Notes: generated by a model from the letters alone, not told the origin. 35,046 nt of DNA from Paracoccus homiensis (GCF_900111675.1 NZ_FOHO01000024.1:1-35046), one strand, 5' to 3'; positions 24,670 through 32,939 are shown, numbered from the stretch's first letter. Program-made: numbers and translations.

Positions 24670-25085
24670 CATCCCGGCGGATGGGCGCAGGGCTTGCAAC
24701 GCGGGGCAAGGGCCACGCTTTCGCCTGACGCCCGCCGGAACTGCGTTCGGCACCCGATCTAGACGAATTGCGATGAATGGTGGCCGGTAGTCAGCACGCG
24801 CCCGTCTACTTCCTCAAGGCGAACGGGAGCCGGGCCGGAACGACGGTTTGCGCGCCATCAAGCAGGAAGGTGAAGGTATAGTGGCCACGCACGACCACCG
24901 TTCCCAGCTTGTGGCTGCTGCGTTTGCGCAGGCTGTCGATCCGACAGCGCAGTCCGGTATTTGCAAGCCATTTGGATTCCAGGTCCGTGCGAGCGCGGGC
25001 GATGGTGATATCTTCGTGCATCTGCATGCGCTCAGATTTCATGAAACCGCTGGCGGATGAATTCTTTCGCAGCGGCCGGCATGGA
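24670..25085. other. Stretch without a confidently recognised gene
   Basis: A minus-strand frame from ATG 25042 to 24806 encodes 78 residues (start MKSERMQMHEDITIARART, end LLDGAQTVVPARLPFALRK) with one hydrophobic stretch and no recognised domain. No Shine-Dalgarno sequence is evident. It lies directly downstream of the DUF1826 remnant and may be the tail of a second decayed gene. Confidence that it is expressed is low. Confidence 0.25.
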
Positions 25086-25499
25086 TCACCAGGGTTGTGC
25101 GCCCCCTGCCCATTTTGTTTCCCATAGACCTTGGTGGGTATGGTGGATGTCCGTCTGTTGATCTGATGCCGGGTCAATGACGGCCAGCAGGCGGGTTTCG
25201 CCGCTCCCTTCGAGGGGCGGAGATCGGTGCAGCGGTTCGGTTCCCTCACCGGGTCGCAGGGCGCCACGTATCAGCAGGCCGCTGTCTGTCGCGACATCCA
25301 GCGGCCTGTCCTCTCGCCCCGGCAGCGCCAGTTGCGTGCCACTGCCGCGATAGGTGCGCAGCATCCGCGCCCCCATCTAATCGACATGGCACTTGCGACA
25401 GGCATGGTTGTCAATCGCCTCCAGCCGCAGATGCAACAGGGTCGCACCGGTGATTTCGGACCTCATATAAGCCAGCGTCGCGATATCCCCGCCAACATG
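25086..25499 (-). pseudogene. DUF1826 family protein, decayed fragment
   Basis: The reverse strand reads GATLLHLRLEAIDNHACRKC followed by HVD and an in-frame TAG. The same frame then continues with MLRTYRGSGTQLALPG and TEPLHRSPPLEGSGETRLLAVIDP. This matches my memory of DUF1826 proteins, which carry an RLEAV...ACRRFHVD segment, a TYRGPGT segment and a late VHRSPP...GTGETRLLL segment. Members are often near zinc-homeostasis genes. The TAG between HVD and the TYRGSGT part breaks the gene, a TGA lies just upstream of HVGGDIATLAYM, and the N-terminal half is missing. The downstream reading runs to 25086 but the family-like part ends near 25140. The family call is from pattern memory. Confidence 0.55.
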
Positions 25500-25928
25500 T
25501 CACGGAACCCGCCGCGCGGCGTCGCGGCCAGACTTATATAATGTTATAACCTATTGCCCTTCGCAAATGCCTGCAATGACAATTTATCAACGCGCGACTT
25601 TCGGCTGAAGAGCCGATCAAGATATTGATTTATAATAATAGTTTTAATGAATCGAGTTACTTCCGGTCGCCACCACCGATTTCGGCGGTGGCGAGGCGCA
25701 CCATTTCAACCGATCTCGTACCATGCCGGTGGCACGAAGGCGCGACTAGCAGATTGGCCCGAGCATCGTCGAGATACGCATTGGCAAAGATCCGGATACA
25801 GTCCGCCATGACGGCCCTGCGTTGCAAAGCGTAAGCATCGCCGAAACTGGCGGCGGCAATTGAATGTTGAAGCGGGGCCGCCCCCCCCGACAACACCAAT
25901 TTAACGAGCGCCGCTTGCGGCCATAGGC
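25500..25928. other. AT-rich stretch without a recognised gene
   Basis: The part at 25,530-25,660 is markedly AT-rich against the surroundings. A hairpin at 25,667-25,694 has twelve-base arms with one mismatch (TCGCCACCACCG and CGGCGGTGGCGA, loop ATTT). A minus-strand open frame at 25,657-25,953 (98 codons, including QRRAVMADCIRIFANAYLDD) has no start-site support and no family I recognise. It may be the tail of a decayed gene. Confidence 0.35.
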
Positions 25929-25930
25929 AA

Positions 25931-25973
25931 GGGCAGGAGCAGCGCAAAAGCATTTATTGCGAGCGCCCTGCCC
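25931..25973 (-). terminator. Imperfect hairpin downstream of parB
   Basis: GGGCAGG near 25,931 pairs with CCTGCCC ending at 25,973, with a partly paired inner stem (GCGCAA with TTGCG) around an AT-rich loop. It begins just past the parS-like repeat that touches the parB stop, in the right place to end the parAB transcript. Confidence 0.45.
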
Positions 25974-25982
25974 CTCGATCTG

Positions 25983-25999
25983 GGTTTCGCCGCGAAACC
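25983..25999. promoter_or_regulatory. parS-like inverted repeat 1 (end of parB)
   Basis: GGTTTCGC-C-GCGAAACC is a perfect eight-base inverted repeat with a one-base centre. It ends directly at the parB stop codon. An almost identical repeat occurs at 28,594-28,610 and a slightly shorter one at 27,036-27,050. Recurrence only around parAB suggests ParB-binding centromere sites. Confidence 0.65.
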
Positions 26000-27112
26000 T
26001 TACTGTTCTTCCAATGCCACTTGGATTTTTGCCATCAAGGCATTGATCACCTCGTCCGTCGCCCCTGCCCCTTCAAAGCGCAGCAGTTGCCCACGGCTAT
26101 CCGTGCCCCGACGCATGGTGATCCCGGAGGAAACACGGACCGCCCCGCTATCATCCCAGATCACGCCTGCGGTCCTTGTTTTGGGGCGGCCACCGCGACT
26201 GGGCTCGTGATCATCGCTGTCCAACCGACGCAGAACAGGTTCGATGACAGCCCATTCCTCTTCGGCATCCGCCGATCCCGCCTGTGACAAGGCATTTCTC
26301 AACTGGTTTTCCGCGCCCCGACGTAAGGCGGAAGCAAGCTGCAACCCGCGACGTTCCGTCAGCCCTTCCGGGAAACGCAGCATATCACCAAGCTCTTCAA
26401 AGATCAGCGCGAATGAGCGGATCTTCGAACGCTTGGCCTTCGAACCCGTCGCAAACAGTTTGGCGACAGCCTCTTCCGTATTTGCAAACGCACCCTGGTC
26501 GGCGGCGATCACGGCAATGCGCCCGCGCTCGAACTGGCTAAGCTCTTCGCGCACTTCGTTTTCCTCGATCATCGAGACGAAAGCGCCGCCGCTGTCTTCA
26601 CGCGGTCGAATGACCGCGCGGATGACCCGATATTTGTCAGCATCCGTCATCTCCTGCAAGGCGCGCGTCGCAAGGAGGCGGCGGTAACCAGAGAGAAGTC
26701 CATAGACCCGCCCCGCCTTGCCCGGTTTCTCCAATTCGAACACCTCGATCGGCAGCCGCAAACCATGCGCGGCAATCGACTGGCGAAGTTCGTGCATGTC
26801 CTCTTCATTCAAGGTCATGCGATCACGGATCATGGCACCTTCGTCGATCTGATCGATGGGCAGCTCGACCATCAGAAGCCCTTGCTGCTGTGCCGCGTGC
26901 AAGCGTGCCGCATCCGATTCCAGTTTGGCGCGTGCAGCGCGTGCATCCGCACCTTCGGTCTGCGATTGCGCCGCGCTGTCGGCGGCAACCTGGGCGATGG
27001 GCGCAATACCACGCGCCGGCATCGGCCGATCCGAGGTTTCGCTGCGAAACTCTTTCTCGATCCGATCAAGATCCGCGTGACTTGGCGTCTCCAGCCTTCT
27101 GCGCTTAACCAT
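26000..27112 (-). CDS. parB: ParB-family plasmid partition protein
   Basis: A 370-residue ParB/RepB-like protein that would load on centromere sites and be moved by ParA. A coiled or flexible N-terminus (1-80) is followed by the ParB/sulfiredoxin-like domain: VELPIDQIDEG at 82-92, SIAAHGLRLPIEV at 112-124 and the phosphate-binding LLSGYRRL at 139-146 (most relatives have GERR or GYRR). Next is IEENEVREELSQFERGRIA (about 180-200), the usual helix leading to the helix-turn-helix domain. The C-terminal third includes a GGRPKTRTAG segment. The start overlaps the parA stop by eight bases. A parS-like repeat lies inside its 5' end and another touches its stop. Confidence 0.9.
   Translation of the reverse strand: MVKRRRLETPSHADLDRIEKEFRSETSDRPMPARGIAPIAQVAADSAAQSQTEGADARAARAKLESDAARLHAAQQQGLLMVELPIDQIDEGAMIRDRMTLNEEDMHELRQSIAAHGLRLPIEVFELEKPGKAGRVYGLLSGYRRLLATRALQEMTDADKYRVIRAVIRPREDSGGAFVSMIEENEVREELSQFERGRIAVIAADQGAFANTEEAVAKLFATGSKAKRSKIRSFALIFEELGDMLRFPEGLTERRGLQLASALRRGAENQLRNALSQAGSADAEEEWAVIEPVLRRLDSDDHEPSRGGRPKTRTAGVIWDDSGAVRVSSGITMRRGTDSRGQLLRFEGAGATDEVINALMAKIQVALEEQ
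27036..27050. promoter_or_regulatory. parS-like inverted repeat 2 (inside parB)
   Basis: GTTTCGC-T-GCGAAAC is a perfect seven-base inverted repeat with a one-base centre, inside the first codons of parB. It matches the two flanking copies except for the outermost base pair. Confidence 0.55.
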
Positions 27113-28508
27113 CTGCCTGACCCTCCTCGCCGGCTTGCTCTGCCTGTTCCATCTGCTGATCGCGCCACCAGGTTCCCATGATCAACTCTTTAACTTCGGC
27201 CCAGGTCCTGTCGAAAGTCTCGCGGCCGCGCACATAGGTATCACGATTGAATTCACGGTAATCGGCCTCGTAGATGCCGTTGACCTGCTCGCCTGCCTGA
27301 CCCACCATAGCGGTCATTTCCTGACGATAGGTCGTCATGAAATCGCCGAAATAGGCCTGAATGACATTCGCCAGATCGGTCTGCTGACCTGCATCGAAAC
27401 GTGTGATCAGTGCACGAACGGCATCCCATTCAAACCGCATCTCTGGCAAGCCATCGCGCCGCCGCGCCGCGTTCTCGCCATCTTCAACACTTGCGAAGGT
27501 GCTGTAGAGCATGTCGAAAAAGCGCCCGGTCGAGTCAAATTCCAGAAATGTCGCGCCCAAGGGTACCAACAGAATATCAGCCGCCGCCAGGGCGTTGATC
27601 GTCAGATAGCCGAGGGCAGGGGGGGTATCGAGGATGATAATATCGTATTGGTCGACAATCCCATCATTCAGCAGGCTGTTCGATAGCGCATCCCACAATG
27701 GCCAACTGCGCAAACCCATCCGCCAGACCGGAACCTGAAATTCCGCCCAATACAGATTTAGTTGCGCGCCAAGAAGGTCGATATTTGGCCAATGCGTTGG
27801 CTGAATGACATCTCGCGCCCCGATTTTCAGCGCTTCGGTCAGGGTTTCATCGAAGGGCAGGGGGGGCTGACCGGCGGCCTCGCGCACGCGGTTTTCATCC
27901 TGAAGCGCCAGCGCATAGTCCTTGGCCAGCAGCGGGAAGGCGGTGGACCATTCATCCGGCACCTGCCCGCCCATGATCGAAGTCATGCTGCCCTGACTGT
28001 CAAGGTCGATCACAAGGACCTTGTACCCGTCGAGCGCAGCTGACATTGCCAGATGCGCCGCGGTGGAAGTCTTACCGACGCCACCCTTGAAGTTCGCCAC
28101 CGCGATCGTCTTTGCCGGCATCCCTTCCGGCCGCCACGGACGATATTCCCGATCCGCGGCCCCTTCGGTCGCGAAGTGATCGCGAAGTTGCAAAACCTCA
28201 TCGAGCGTAAACCATTTCGAGTTTCCTTCCCCGGTCCCTTGGGGAAGGGCAGGGTACTTCCGCAAGACACGGCGGAAATGCGCAGGCGCGACAGGGATCA
28301 GATACTTGCACACTTCCCATGTCGAGAACCGCCGCAAACGCTTGCGTCCATCCGGTGCATAGCCACGTTCTGCAAGATCCTGACGACCACGGGCCGCGAA
28401 TGCCGCGGCTTTGGCGAATCGCGCGGTTCCGATAGGGTCGGACAGGCGCTTCGCGGCTTTCTCCGGATCGATGTTGAAATATGGTGGAAGGGGTTCCTTG
28501 CCTGACAT
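27105..28508 (-). CDS. parA: ParA-family partition ATPase
   Basis: A 467-residue P-loop ATPase, much longer than short ParA proteins. The first 130 residues include a MerR-like or winged DNA-binding region (RRFSTWEVCKYLIPVAPAHF, SKWFTLDEVLQLRDHF), as in type Ia ParA proteins that repress their own promoter. The deviant Walker A is KGGVGKTST at 141-149, followed by VLVIDLDSQGSMTS and a Walker B region IIILDTPPALGYLTINAL. It moves plasmid copies with ParB. The gene overlaps parB and diverges from the replication initiator across the iteron origin, with a parS-like repeat about 85 bases upstream of its start. Confidence 0.93.
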   Translation of the reverse strand: MSGKEPLPPYFNIDPEKAAKRLSDPIGTARFAKAAAFAARGRQDLAERGYAPDGRKRLRRFSTWEVCKYLIPVAPAHFRRVLRKYPALPQGTGEGNSKWFTLDEVLQLRDHFATEGAADREYRPWRPEGMPAKTIAVANFKGGVGKTSTAAHLAMSAALDGYKVLVIDLDSQGSMTSIMGGQVPDEWSTAFPLLAKDYALALQDENRVREAAGQPPLPFDETLTEALKIGARDVIQPTHWPNIDLLGAQLNLYWAEFQVPVWRMGLRSWPLWDALSNSLLNDGIVDQYDIIILDTPPALGYLTINALAAADILLVPLGATFLEFDSTGRFFDMLYSTFASVEDGENAARRRDGLPEMRFEWDAVRALITRFDAGQQTDLANVIQAYFGDFMTTYRQEMTAMVGQAGEQVNGIYEADYREFNRDTYVRGRETFDRTWAEVKELIMGTWWRDQQMEQAEQAGEEGQADG

Positions 28509-28593
28509 CTCAATCCCTCTGCGATGTACTGCATTCTGATGTGTTTTGGATCATCTATCGCACATGAGGCCTGGGTTGGGAATCATCAAAGCA

Positions 28594-28610
28594 GGTTTCG
28601 CGGCGAAACC
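28594..28610. promoter_or_regulatory. parS-like inverted repeat 3 (upstream of parA)
   Basis: GGTTTCGC-G-GCGAAACC is a perfect eight-base inverted repeat with one central base, about 85 bases before the parA start. It is identical to the copy at 25,983-25,999 except for the centre. It may serve as a centromere, an operator for parAB autoregulation, or both. Confidence 0.65.
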
Positions 28611-28639
28611 ATGCCGAAATTCATCCAGACGACAGCAGA

Positions 28640-28998
28640 AAGTTTGTATTAGCTTTAGAGACTTTAGAATCTTTAAGTTCAGATAATTCAGTATTCTCAA
28701 TGCAGTAATGGTGGAAAGGTACCAGCTTACAGGCTGAAGGGCACCCAGCTACGGGATGAGAGGGCCCAGAATCCGGGATAAGTGGTACCGATTCGCGGGT
28801 TTGAAGGTATTCACCTGCGGGACGGGGCTAAAACGGGCGATTTTCAGCGCGAGGGCGTCATTTTTGATCACCCCGCATCCCGAAAATGGGTCCCTGACGA
28901 TGGCGAGCCGGCGAAAGGAACCTGTTTGCGGGATCGTGGACAACCTTCAACGGGTGCCCATAGGATCGTTGATCGAAGGTACCCTGTTAGGCATAATG
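28640..28998. other. Probable plasmid replication origin with iterons
   Basis: This non-coding stretch lies between parA and the Rep_3 gene. An AT-rich part (28,640-28,712, including repeated CTTTAG/CTTTAA words) is a candidate unwinding element. Beside it, five direct repeats of 21-22 bases start at 28,716, 28,737, 28,759, 28,781 and 28,803. Their shared pattern is roughly AAGG[GT]ACC, a variable middle and CGGGATG. Two further direct copies start at 28,915 and 28,976, and an inverted copy lies at 28,876-28,895 (reverse strand AGGGACCCATTTTCGGGATG). CGTGGACAA at 28,935-28,943 matches a DnaA box at seven of nine positions on the reverse strand. The order is typical of iteron-controlled plasmid origins. 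Confidence 0.75.
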
Positions 28999-29026
28999 CG
29001 GACAAAAGAGAGGGACGGGCAGCTAA

Positions 29027-30235
29027 ATGGAAGATATACCCCGCGACAGATTGTCGGGTGCGTTGCGGCGCGGCGCGGTCAAAAAGCACGTCGCCGCGAT
29101 CCACGTGTCCGGCAAGCTGACCTTGCTTCAACGCAAGCTTTCGAACGTGCTTCTGCTGAACGCCTATGACACCCTGACCAGCCGCAGCCGACATCAGATC
29201 GACGCGCGGACATTGTGTCTGATGATCGGCTATAACAGCAACGACATGGATACGCTGAAACAGTCGCTGCGAGGGTTGGCGGAAACGGTCGCCGAGTGGG
29301 ACATGCTGGACGAGAAGGGTCAGCAGGAATGGGGCGTCAGCAGCCTTCTCAGCTATGCCAAACTGAAAGGCGGGGTCTGCGAATACGCGTATTCACCCGC
29401 TTTGGCCGAAAAGTTGCACGATCCAAAGGTCTTTGCGCTGATCAATCTGAATATCCAGCGGCGTTTTACCTCGGGACATGCGCTGGCCCTTTACGAAAAC
29501 TGCTATCGCTTCGTGCGGACCGGCTCGACCGGATGGTGGCCCTTGGATCTGTTCCGGCGGCTGATGGGCGTCGATGGGTCGGCCTATTACGAAACCTTCA
29601 AACATCTGAACGCCAAGGTCATCAAACCTGCCGTCACCGAGGTGAACAAGACCAGCAACATCATACTGACGCCGGAAACGCGAAAGCAGGGCAGGGTGGT
29701 CACCGAGATCCGTTTCCGCATCAAGGACAATCCGCAACTGGCCATTCTGGATATCGACGATGGCGAGGCGATGCGTCACGGCCCGATCTATGCGCGGTTG
29801 CGGCAGATGGGGGTCAGTGATCGATTGGCCAAGCAGTGGCTGAGCGTGCATGGCGAGGATCAGGTGGCCGCCAAGCTGAGCTATGTCGAGGCGCGCAAGA
29901 ACGTCAAAAGCAAGGTGGGATATCTCAGCGCGGCGTTGGATGGCGATTTCAACAACGATGCCGATGAGGGGAAACGATCAGAGCCGCCAAAGACCAGCCC
30001 CCAGGCAGAGCGGCTACGTCGGATCATCGATCTGGTCAATTCACGCACCCCGACTCAGCGCGATGCGGACCGGCGTCTGTTCCTTAGTCAACTGGGCGAT
30101 GCAAGGGCGCGGGACGATTTTACCAAGCATGGCTGGATGTCACCCCTGAACGCGACACGTATCCGGCTATTCTGGGCCGAGATGGCGCCCGGCGTTTTTG
30201 ACGACGTCACCGAAGAACTGGATGCGGAGGTGTAA
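29027..30235 (+). CDS. Replication initiation protein (Rep_3 family)
   Basis: A 402-residue plasmid initiator with the two winged-helix domains of the Rep_3 group. The first includes KLTLLQRKLSNVLLLNAYDT and LCLMIGYNSNDMDTLKQSL, then WGVSSLLSYAKLKGGVCEYA. The second includes INLNIQRRFTSGHALALYEN and WWPLDLFRRLMGVDG, then ETFKHLNAKVIKPAVTEVN. The last 120 residues are probably linker and accessory sequence. Such proteins bind iterons and open the origin. Its iterons lie directly upstream, and one repeat at 28,976 is within the expected promoter region, which would allow autorepression. AGAGGGA lies a little far from ATG 29027, but no better start is visible. Confidence 0.92.
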   Translation: MEDIPRDRLSGALRRGAVKKHVAAIHVSGKLTLLQRKLSNVLLLNAYDTLTSRSRHQIDARTLCLMIGYNSNDMDTLKQSLRGLAETVAEWDMLDEKGQQEWGVSSLLSYAKLKGGVCEYAYSPALAEKLHDPKVFALINLNIQRRFTSGHALALYENCYRFVRTGSTGWWPLDLFRRLMGVDGSAYYETFKHLNAKVIKPAVTEVNKTSNIILTPETRKQGRVVTEIRFRIKDNPQLAILDIDDGEAMRHGPIYARLRQMGVSDRLAKQWLSVHGEDQVAAKLSYVEARKNVKSKVGYLSAALDGDFNNDADEGKRSEPPKTSPQAERLRRIIDLVNSRTPTQRDADRRLFLSQLGDARARDDFTKHGWMSPLNATRIRLFWAEMAPGVFDDVTEELDAEV

Positions 30236-30711
30236 AATCACACCGAGAATGCCTGTTGTGAGGAACGCCCACCTAAGCTTGAACTGCAACCACGGGCTTG
30301 TATCGACCCACTGAAAACCTGCTCGTGCTACTAGGGAGAACGTCGTCATGATGGACCTATCATGTATTTGGGCCCCTCCCAGTGCTCGTTTGGGCCACTT
30401 GGCTTTAGAAGGCGCAGGGGCTTTTGCCTCCCGATCCCGAGTGCTGACGGCGTGTGTTATATAAGCCATTGATGTATTGAAAGATGGCAGCTTCGGCCTG
30501 GCGTGGGCTCTCCCGTGTGCGCCGTCAGATCAGCTCGGTCATGATCGTTTGTGGGCGCATGCAAGGGGCGTTTCCCTCGTCGCGCTGAGTTCAGGAAGCC
30601 TTGTATCGATGGGCTGATGCCCGCGAGAAGCACTCCAGCGTTTTTGAGAGGACAGAGCCGCGGACGCCTCTATGGTAAAGAGAAACGTAGCCCTTCAAAC
30701 TCTATCGTCAA
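30236..30711. other. Stretch without a recognised gene
   Basis: About 475 bases between the Rep_3 gene and the RHE_PE00001-like gene. Only short frames are open and none has a recognisable domain. It may be decayed mobile DNA, as suggested by the truncated genes further right, but no transposase remnant was identified. Confidence 0.4.
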
Positions 30712-30739
30712 GCGCGCAAAATAGCCCTATAATGCGCGC
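30705..30739 (+). promoter_or_regulatory. Possible leaderless promoter with flanking inverted repeat
   Basis: TATAAT at 30,728-30,733 is a perfect -10 box. TCGTCA at 30,705-30,710 matches a -35 box at four of six positions with a 17-base spacer. Transcription would start at or next to the ATG at 30,740. GCGCGCA (30,712-30,718) and TGCGCGC (30,733-30,739) form an exact inverted repeat around the -10, a likely repressor site. Confidence 0.5.
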
Positions 30740-31888
30740 ATGAGCCGATTTTTCCCGGCAAACATAAACTATGACAAGATGCCTCTTGAAGACCTAGAGG
30801 CGTCCGAGGACAAGGATAACGCGGATCTCTGGTTTCTGCCCGGGCCGCTCGAGGATGAACCGATTTACCTGCCGCCCGGACCCGCGCCGGAGGCCAGGGA
30901 ATCTGAAATCGTCGATGCTTGGCGAGGAGCCGAGGCCGGGCAGGCGGCGCAGCTTGCTCGTGTCGCCGCTCGCTTGGGGATCCTCGATGAACGCTTGCGC
31001 CGTGGCCCAGCAGGCTGGCGGCAGCGGCTCGCCCTGATCGAGGCTGCTGACCTGAGTTGGTTAACGCAAGACCGGATCGGCCTTGACCGGCTGTCGCTCT
31101 ACATGGCGCTGCGGGTGTCGACCGCAACGGATGATGCGCAGGCCATGTACCGGATCGGCTGGGCCGTGCGCCGACTGTCCGGCGGACCCGCGCTGCTGAC
31201 GCTTCGGTCCGGAACGGACGACCTGGAGGCCTTCCTTGATCGACGCGACCGGCCGGGCCAGGGAGAGCGTTTCGAAGAGGCAAAGGCTTCTTCGCGCATC
31301 GTCGAGATGGCAGAGCGCGAAGCCTTCGAGGACCGGGCCGCCGGATGGCTCGCGATGATGGATCAGGCCGAAGACCTCCACCCTGTGACACGGGCCTGCA
31401 TGGGCTTCCATCTCTGGCACGTCGCGGAGCTGTCGCCGATCGATGATCCGCTGGAGGCCGCGGTGACAGCGGCGCGTGTCGCGATCGGCGATCTCACGCC
31501 GTCAGGGAGCACGCCCGGCGCGATCTTCGCACCGATCGCCATGGGCGGAGGAGGGGGATTCCGCGCAACCGGGGACCCGCCGGCCCGGTTGGCGCGCTGG
31601 CTGAACGGGATGGAGAGCGCGACCTTCGCAGCCCTGCGCCGGCTTGAGGAGGTCGAGGCCTGGTCGGCTGCCGCGGAACGAACGATGGCGTCGCTTTCGG
31701 GCAAGACGCCGCCGATGCTGCGTGACCTTTTCACAAGCTGGCCGCTGGTCTCGGTCCAAATGGCCGAGAAACTGACAGGCACGCATCGGGCAACGGTTCA
31801 GCGCAACATCGACTGGATGGTAGAGCGGGGCCTCATCCGGGAGGTAACAGGACGGGGGCGATACCGGATGTGGCGGGCGACGGCGTGA
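30740..31888 (+). CDS. RHE_PE00001-like protein (DUF1612 with helix-turn-helix)
   Basis: A 382-residue protein that matches, from memory, the RHE_PE00001 family found mainly on rhizobial and rhodobacterial plasmids: a DUF1612 middle region and a C-terminal DNA-binding domain. The middle has RGPAGWRQRLALIEAADLSW and DLHPVTRACMGFHLWHVAEL. The C-terminus reads LRDLFTSWPLVSVQMAEKLT, then THRATVQRNIDWMVERGLIREVTGRGRYRMW, a winged-helix pattern. The function is unknown; similarity of the C-terminus to regulators suggests DNA binding. ATG 30,740 has no room for a Shine-Dalgarno sequence if transcription starts from the TATAAT nearby, so the mRNA may be leaderless. It is followed at once by a truncated sulP. 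Confidence 0.7.
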   Translation: MSRFFPANINYDKMPLEDLEASEDKDNADLWFLPGPLEDEPIYLPPGPAPEARESEIVDAWRGAEAGQAAQLARVAARLGILDERLRRGPAGWRQRLALIEAADLSWLTQDRIGLDRLSLYMALRVSTATDDAQAMYRIGWAVRRLSGGPALLTLRSGTDDLEAFLDRRDRPGQGERFEEAKASSRIVEMAEREAFEDRAAGWLAMMDQAEDLHPVTRACMGFHLWHVAELSPIDDPLEAAVTAARVAIGDLTPSGSTPGAIFAPIAMGGGGGFRATGDPPARLARWLNGMESATFAALRRLEEVEAWSAAAERTMASLSGKTPPMLRDLFTSWPLVSVQMAEKLTGTHRATVQRNIDWMVERGLIREVTGRGRYRMWRATA

Positions 31889-31972
31889 ACATCACGGGAA
31901 AGCGCACCCTGCACGCCTGCCAAGTTGAGACAGTAGGCCAGAATTGTTCGACGAACGCACGGCGGGGCGAGC

Positions 31973-32853
31973 CCTACGATTCCAACCCAGAGATCATGGG
32001 GCAGGGATTGTCCAATCTGCTTGGCGGCATGTTCCAATGCTATGCGGGATCAGGCTCCTTCACGCGTTCGGCGCTGAACGCCGAAAGCGGTGCGCAAACG
32101 CCGATGTCGTCGATCTTTGCGGCCTGTATCCTGTTCGTGATGATGCTTGGACTGGCGCCATTCGTGGCCTATGTGCCCGTGCCTGTCGTGGCGGGAATCA
32201 TTCTTTTCGCGGCCTATCGCTTGGTCGATATTGCTGAAATCCAGCATATTCTGGGGGCCCGAACCAGTGATCGGCTGGTGTTGCTGGTAACTTTTCTTGC
32301 CGGCATATCGGTCGAACTGGAATTTGCGATTGTCGCAGGTGTTCTGACGTCACTGTTCGCGTTTCTGCGCAAAAGCGCAACGCCTCTGGTTGCGGTTCTC
32401 ACGCCTTCCGAAGAACAAGGACATCGCAGCCTGCGAGCGGCCATCCGCTATAACCTTTCGCAATGCCCGCAGATCGCGATTCTTCGCGTTGAAGGCCCGA
32501 TCTATTTCGCATCTCTGGAAGCCATCGAAGAGAGGTCCCAGCAGATCGAACAGCGATTTGGCGCGCGCAGTAACCTTGTGCTTTACCTGCGTGGCGTGGG
32601 GCTGATCGATCTGGCGGGCGCGGATTGTCTGATAAGCTTGAGCAGACGCCATCGCGCACGCGGGGGGAATGTGCGTATCGTGGCAACCTATGAAGGCGTT
32701 GTTTCGATACTTCTTCGAACACATGTACTGGAGGTTCTGGGCGCAGAGAAATTGGTCATGAGCAAAAACTCGGCCATCTCTGCCTGTGTCCGGGACGCCG
32801 ACCTCGAGATTTGCCGGAACTGCACGAGCCGCGTTTTCCAGGAATGTCGATAG
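31973..32853 (+). pseudogene. 5'-truncated SulP transporter with STAS domain
   Basis: The frame begins to match SulP abruptly at YDSNPEIMGQGLSN (from about 31,973) and then continues to a normal C-terminus, about 292 codons. The first roughly 310 residues of a full SulP, including most membrane helices, are absent. The remaining part has SGSFTRSALNAESGAQTPM, the last membrane helices, a STAS domain (AILRVEGPIYFASLEAIEE, GVGLIDLAGADCLISLS) and a tail ICRNCTSRVFQEC like that of the intact copy at 12,565-14,391. The two genes differ at many positions, so this is a paralogue, not a recent copy. The upstream open frame to 31,870 overlaps the previous gene and is unrelated. Confidence 0.75.
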
Positions 32854-32939
32854 TCGACCGGCTCTAGATCTTTCAAGTGTCTTTCGGATGCATCCACGAC
32901 ACTGCCCCCGGACATTGCGTTGCGGTGCCGGGCAGCATG

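Noticed and set aside
25381..25420. A possible c-type haem motif read as ACRKCH on the minus strand
   Set aside because: The surrounding sequence fits the DUF1826 ACRRFHVD segment better, and the frame is broken by a stop a few codons later.
25530..25560. TTATATAATGTTATAAC considered as a fifth operator copy
   Set aside because: It is AT-rich but lacks the AAAC-N8-GTTT core and lies outside the catabolic island, beside a pseudogene.
25657..25953. A 98-codon minus-strand frame downstream of parB, considered as an integrase tail
   Set aside because: No catalytic motif of tyrosine recombinases is visible and no start site is supported; similarity was only a vague impression.
28716..28824. Regular repeats considered as a CRISPR array
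   Set aside because: Repeats of 21-22 bases are contiguous with no spacers between them and lie next to a Rep_3 gene, so they are iterons.
31870..31972. Use of the open frame from 31,870 as the true start of the second SulP
   Set aside because: The first 34 codons overlap the end of the upstream gene and have no SulP similarity or ribosome binding site.
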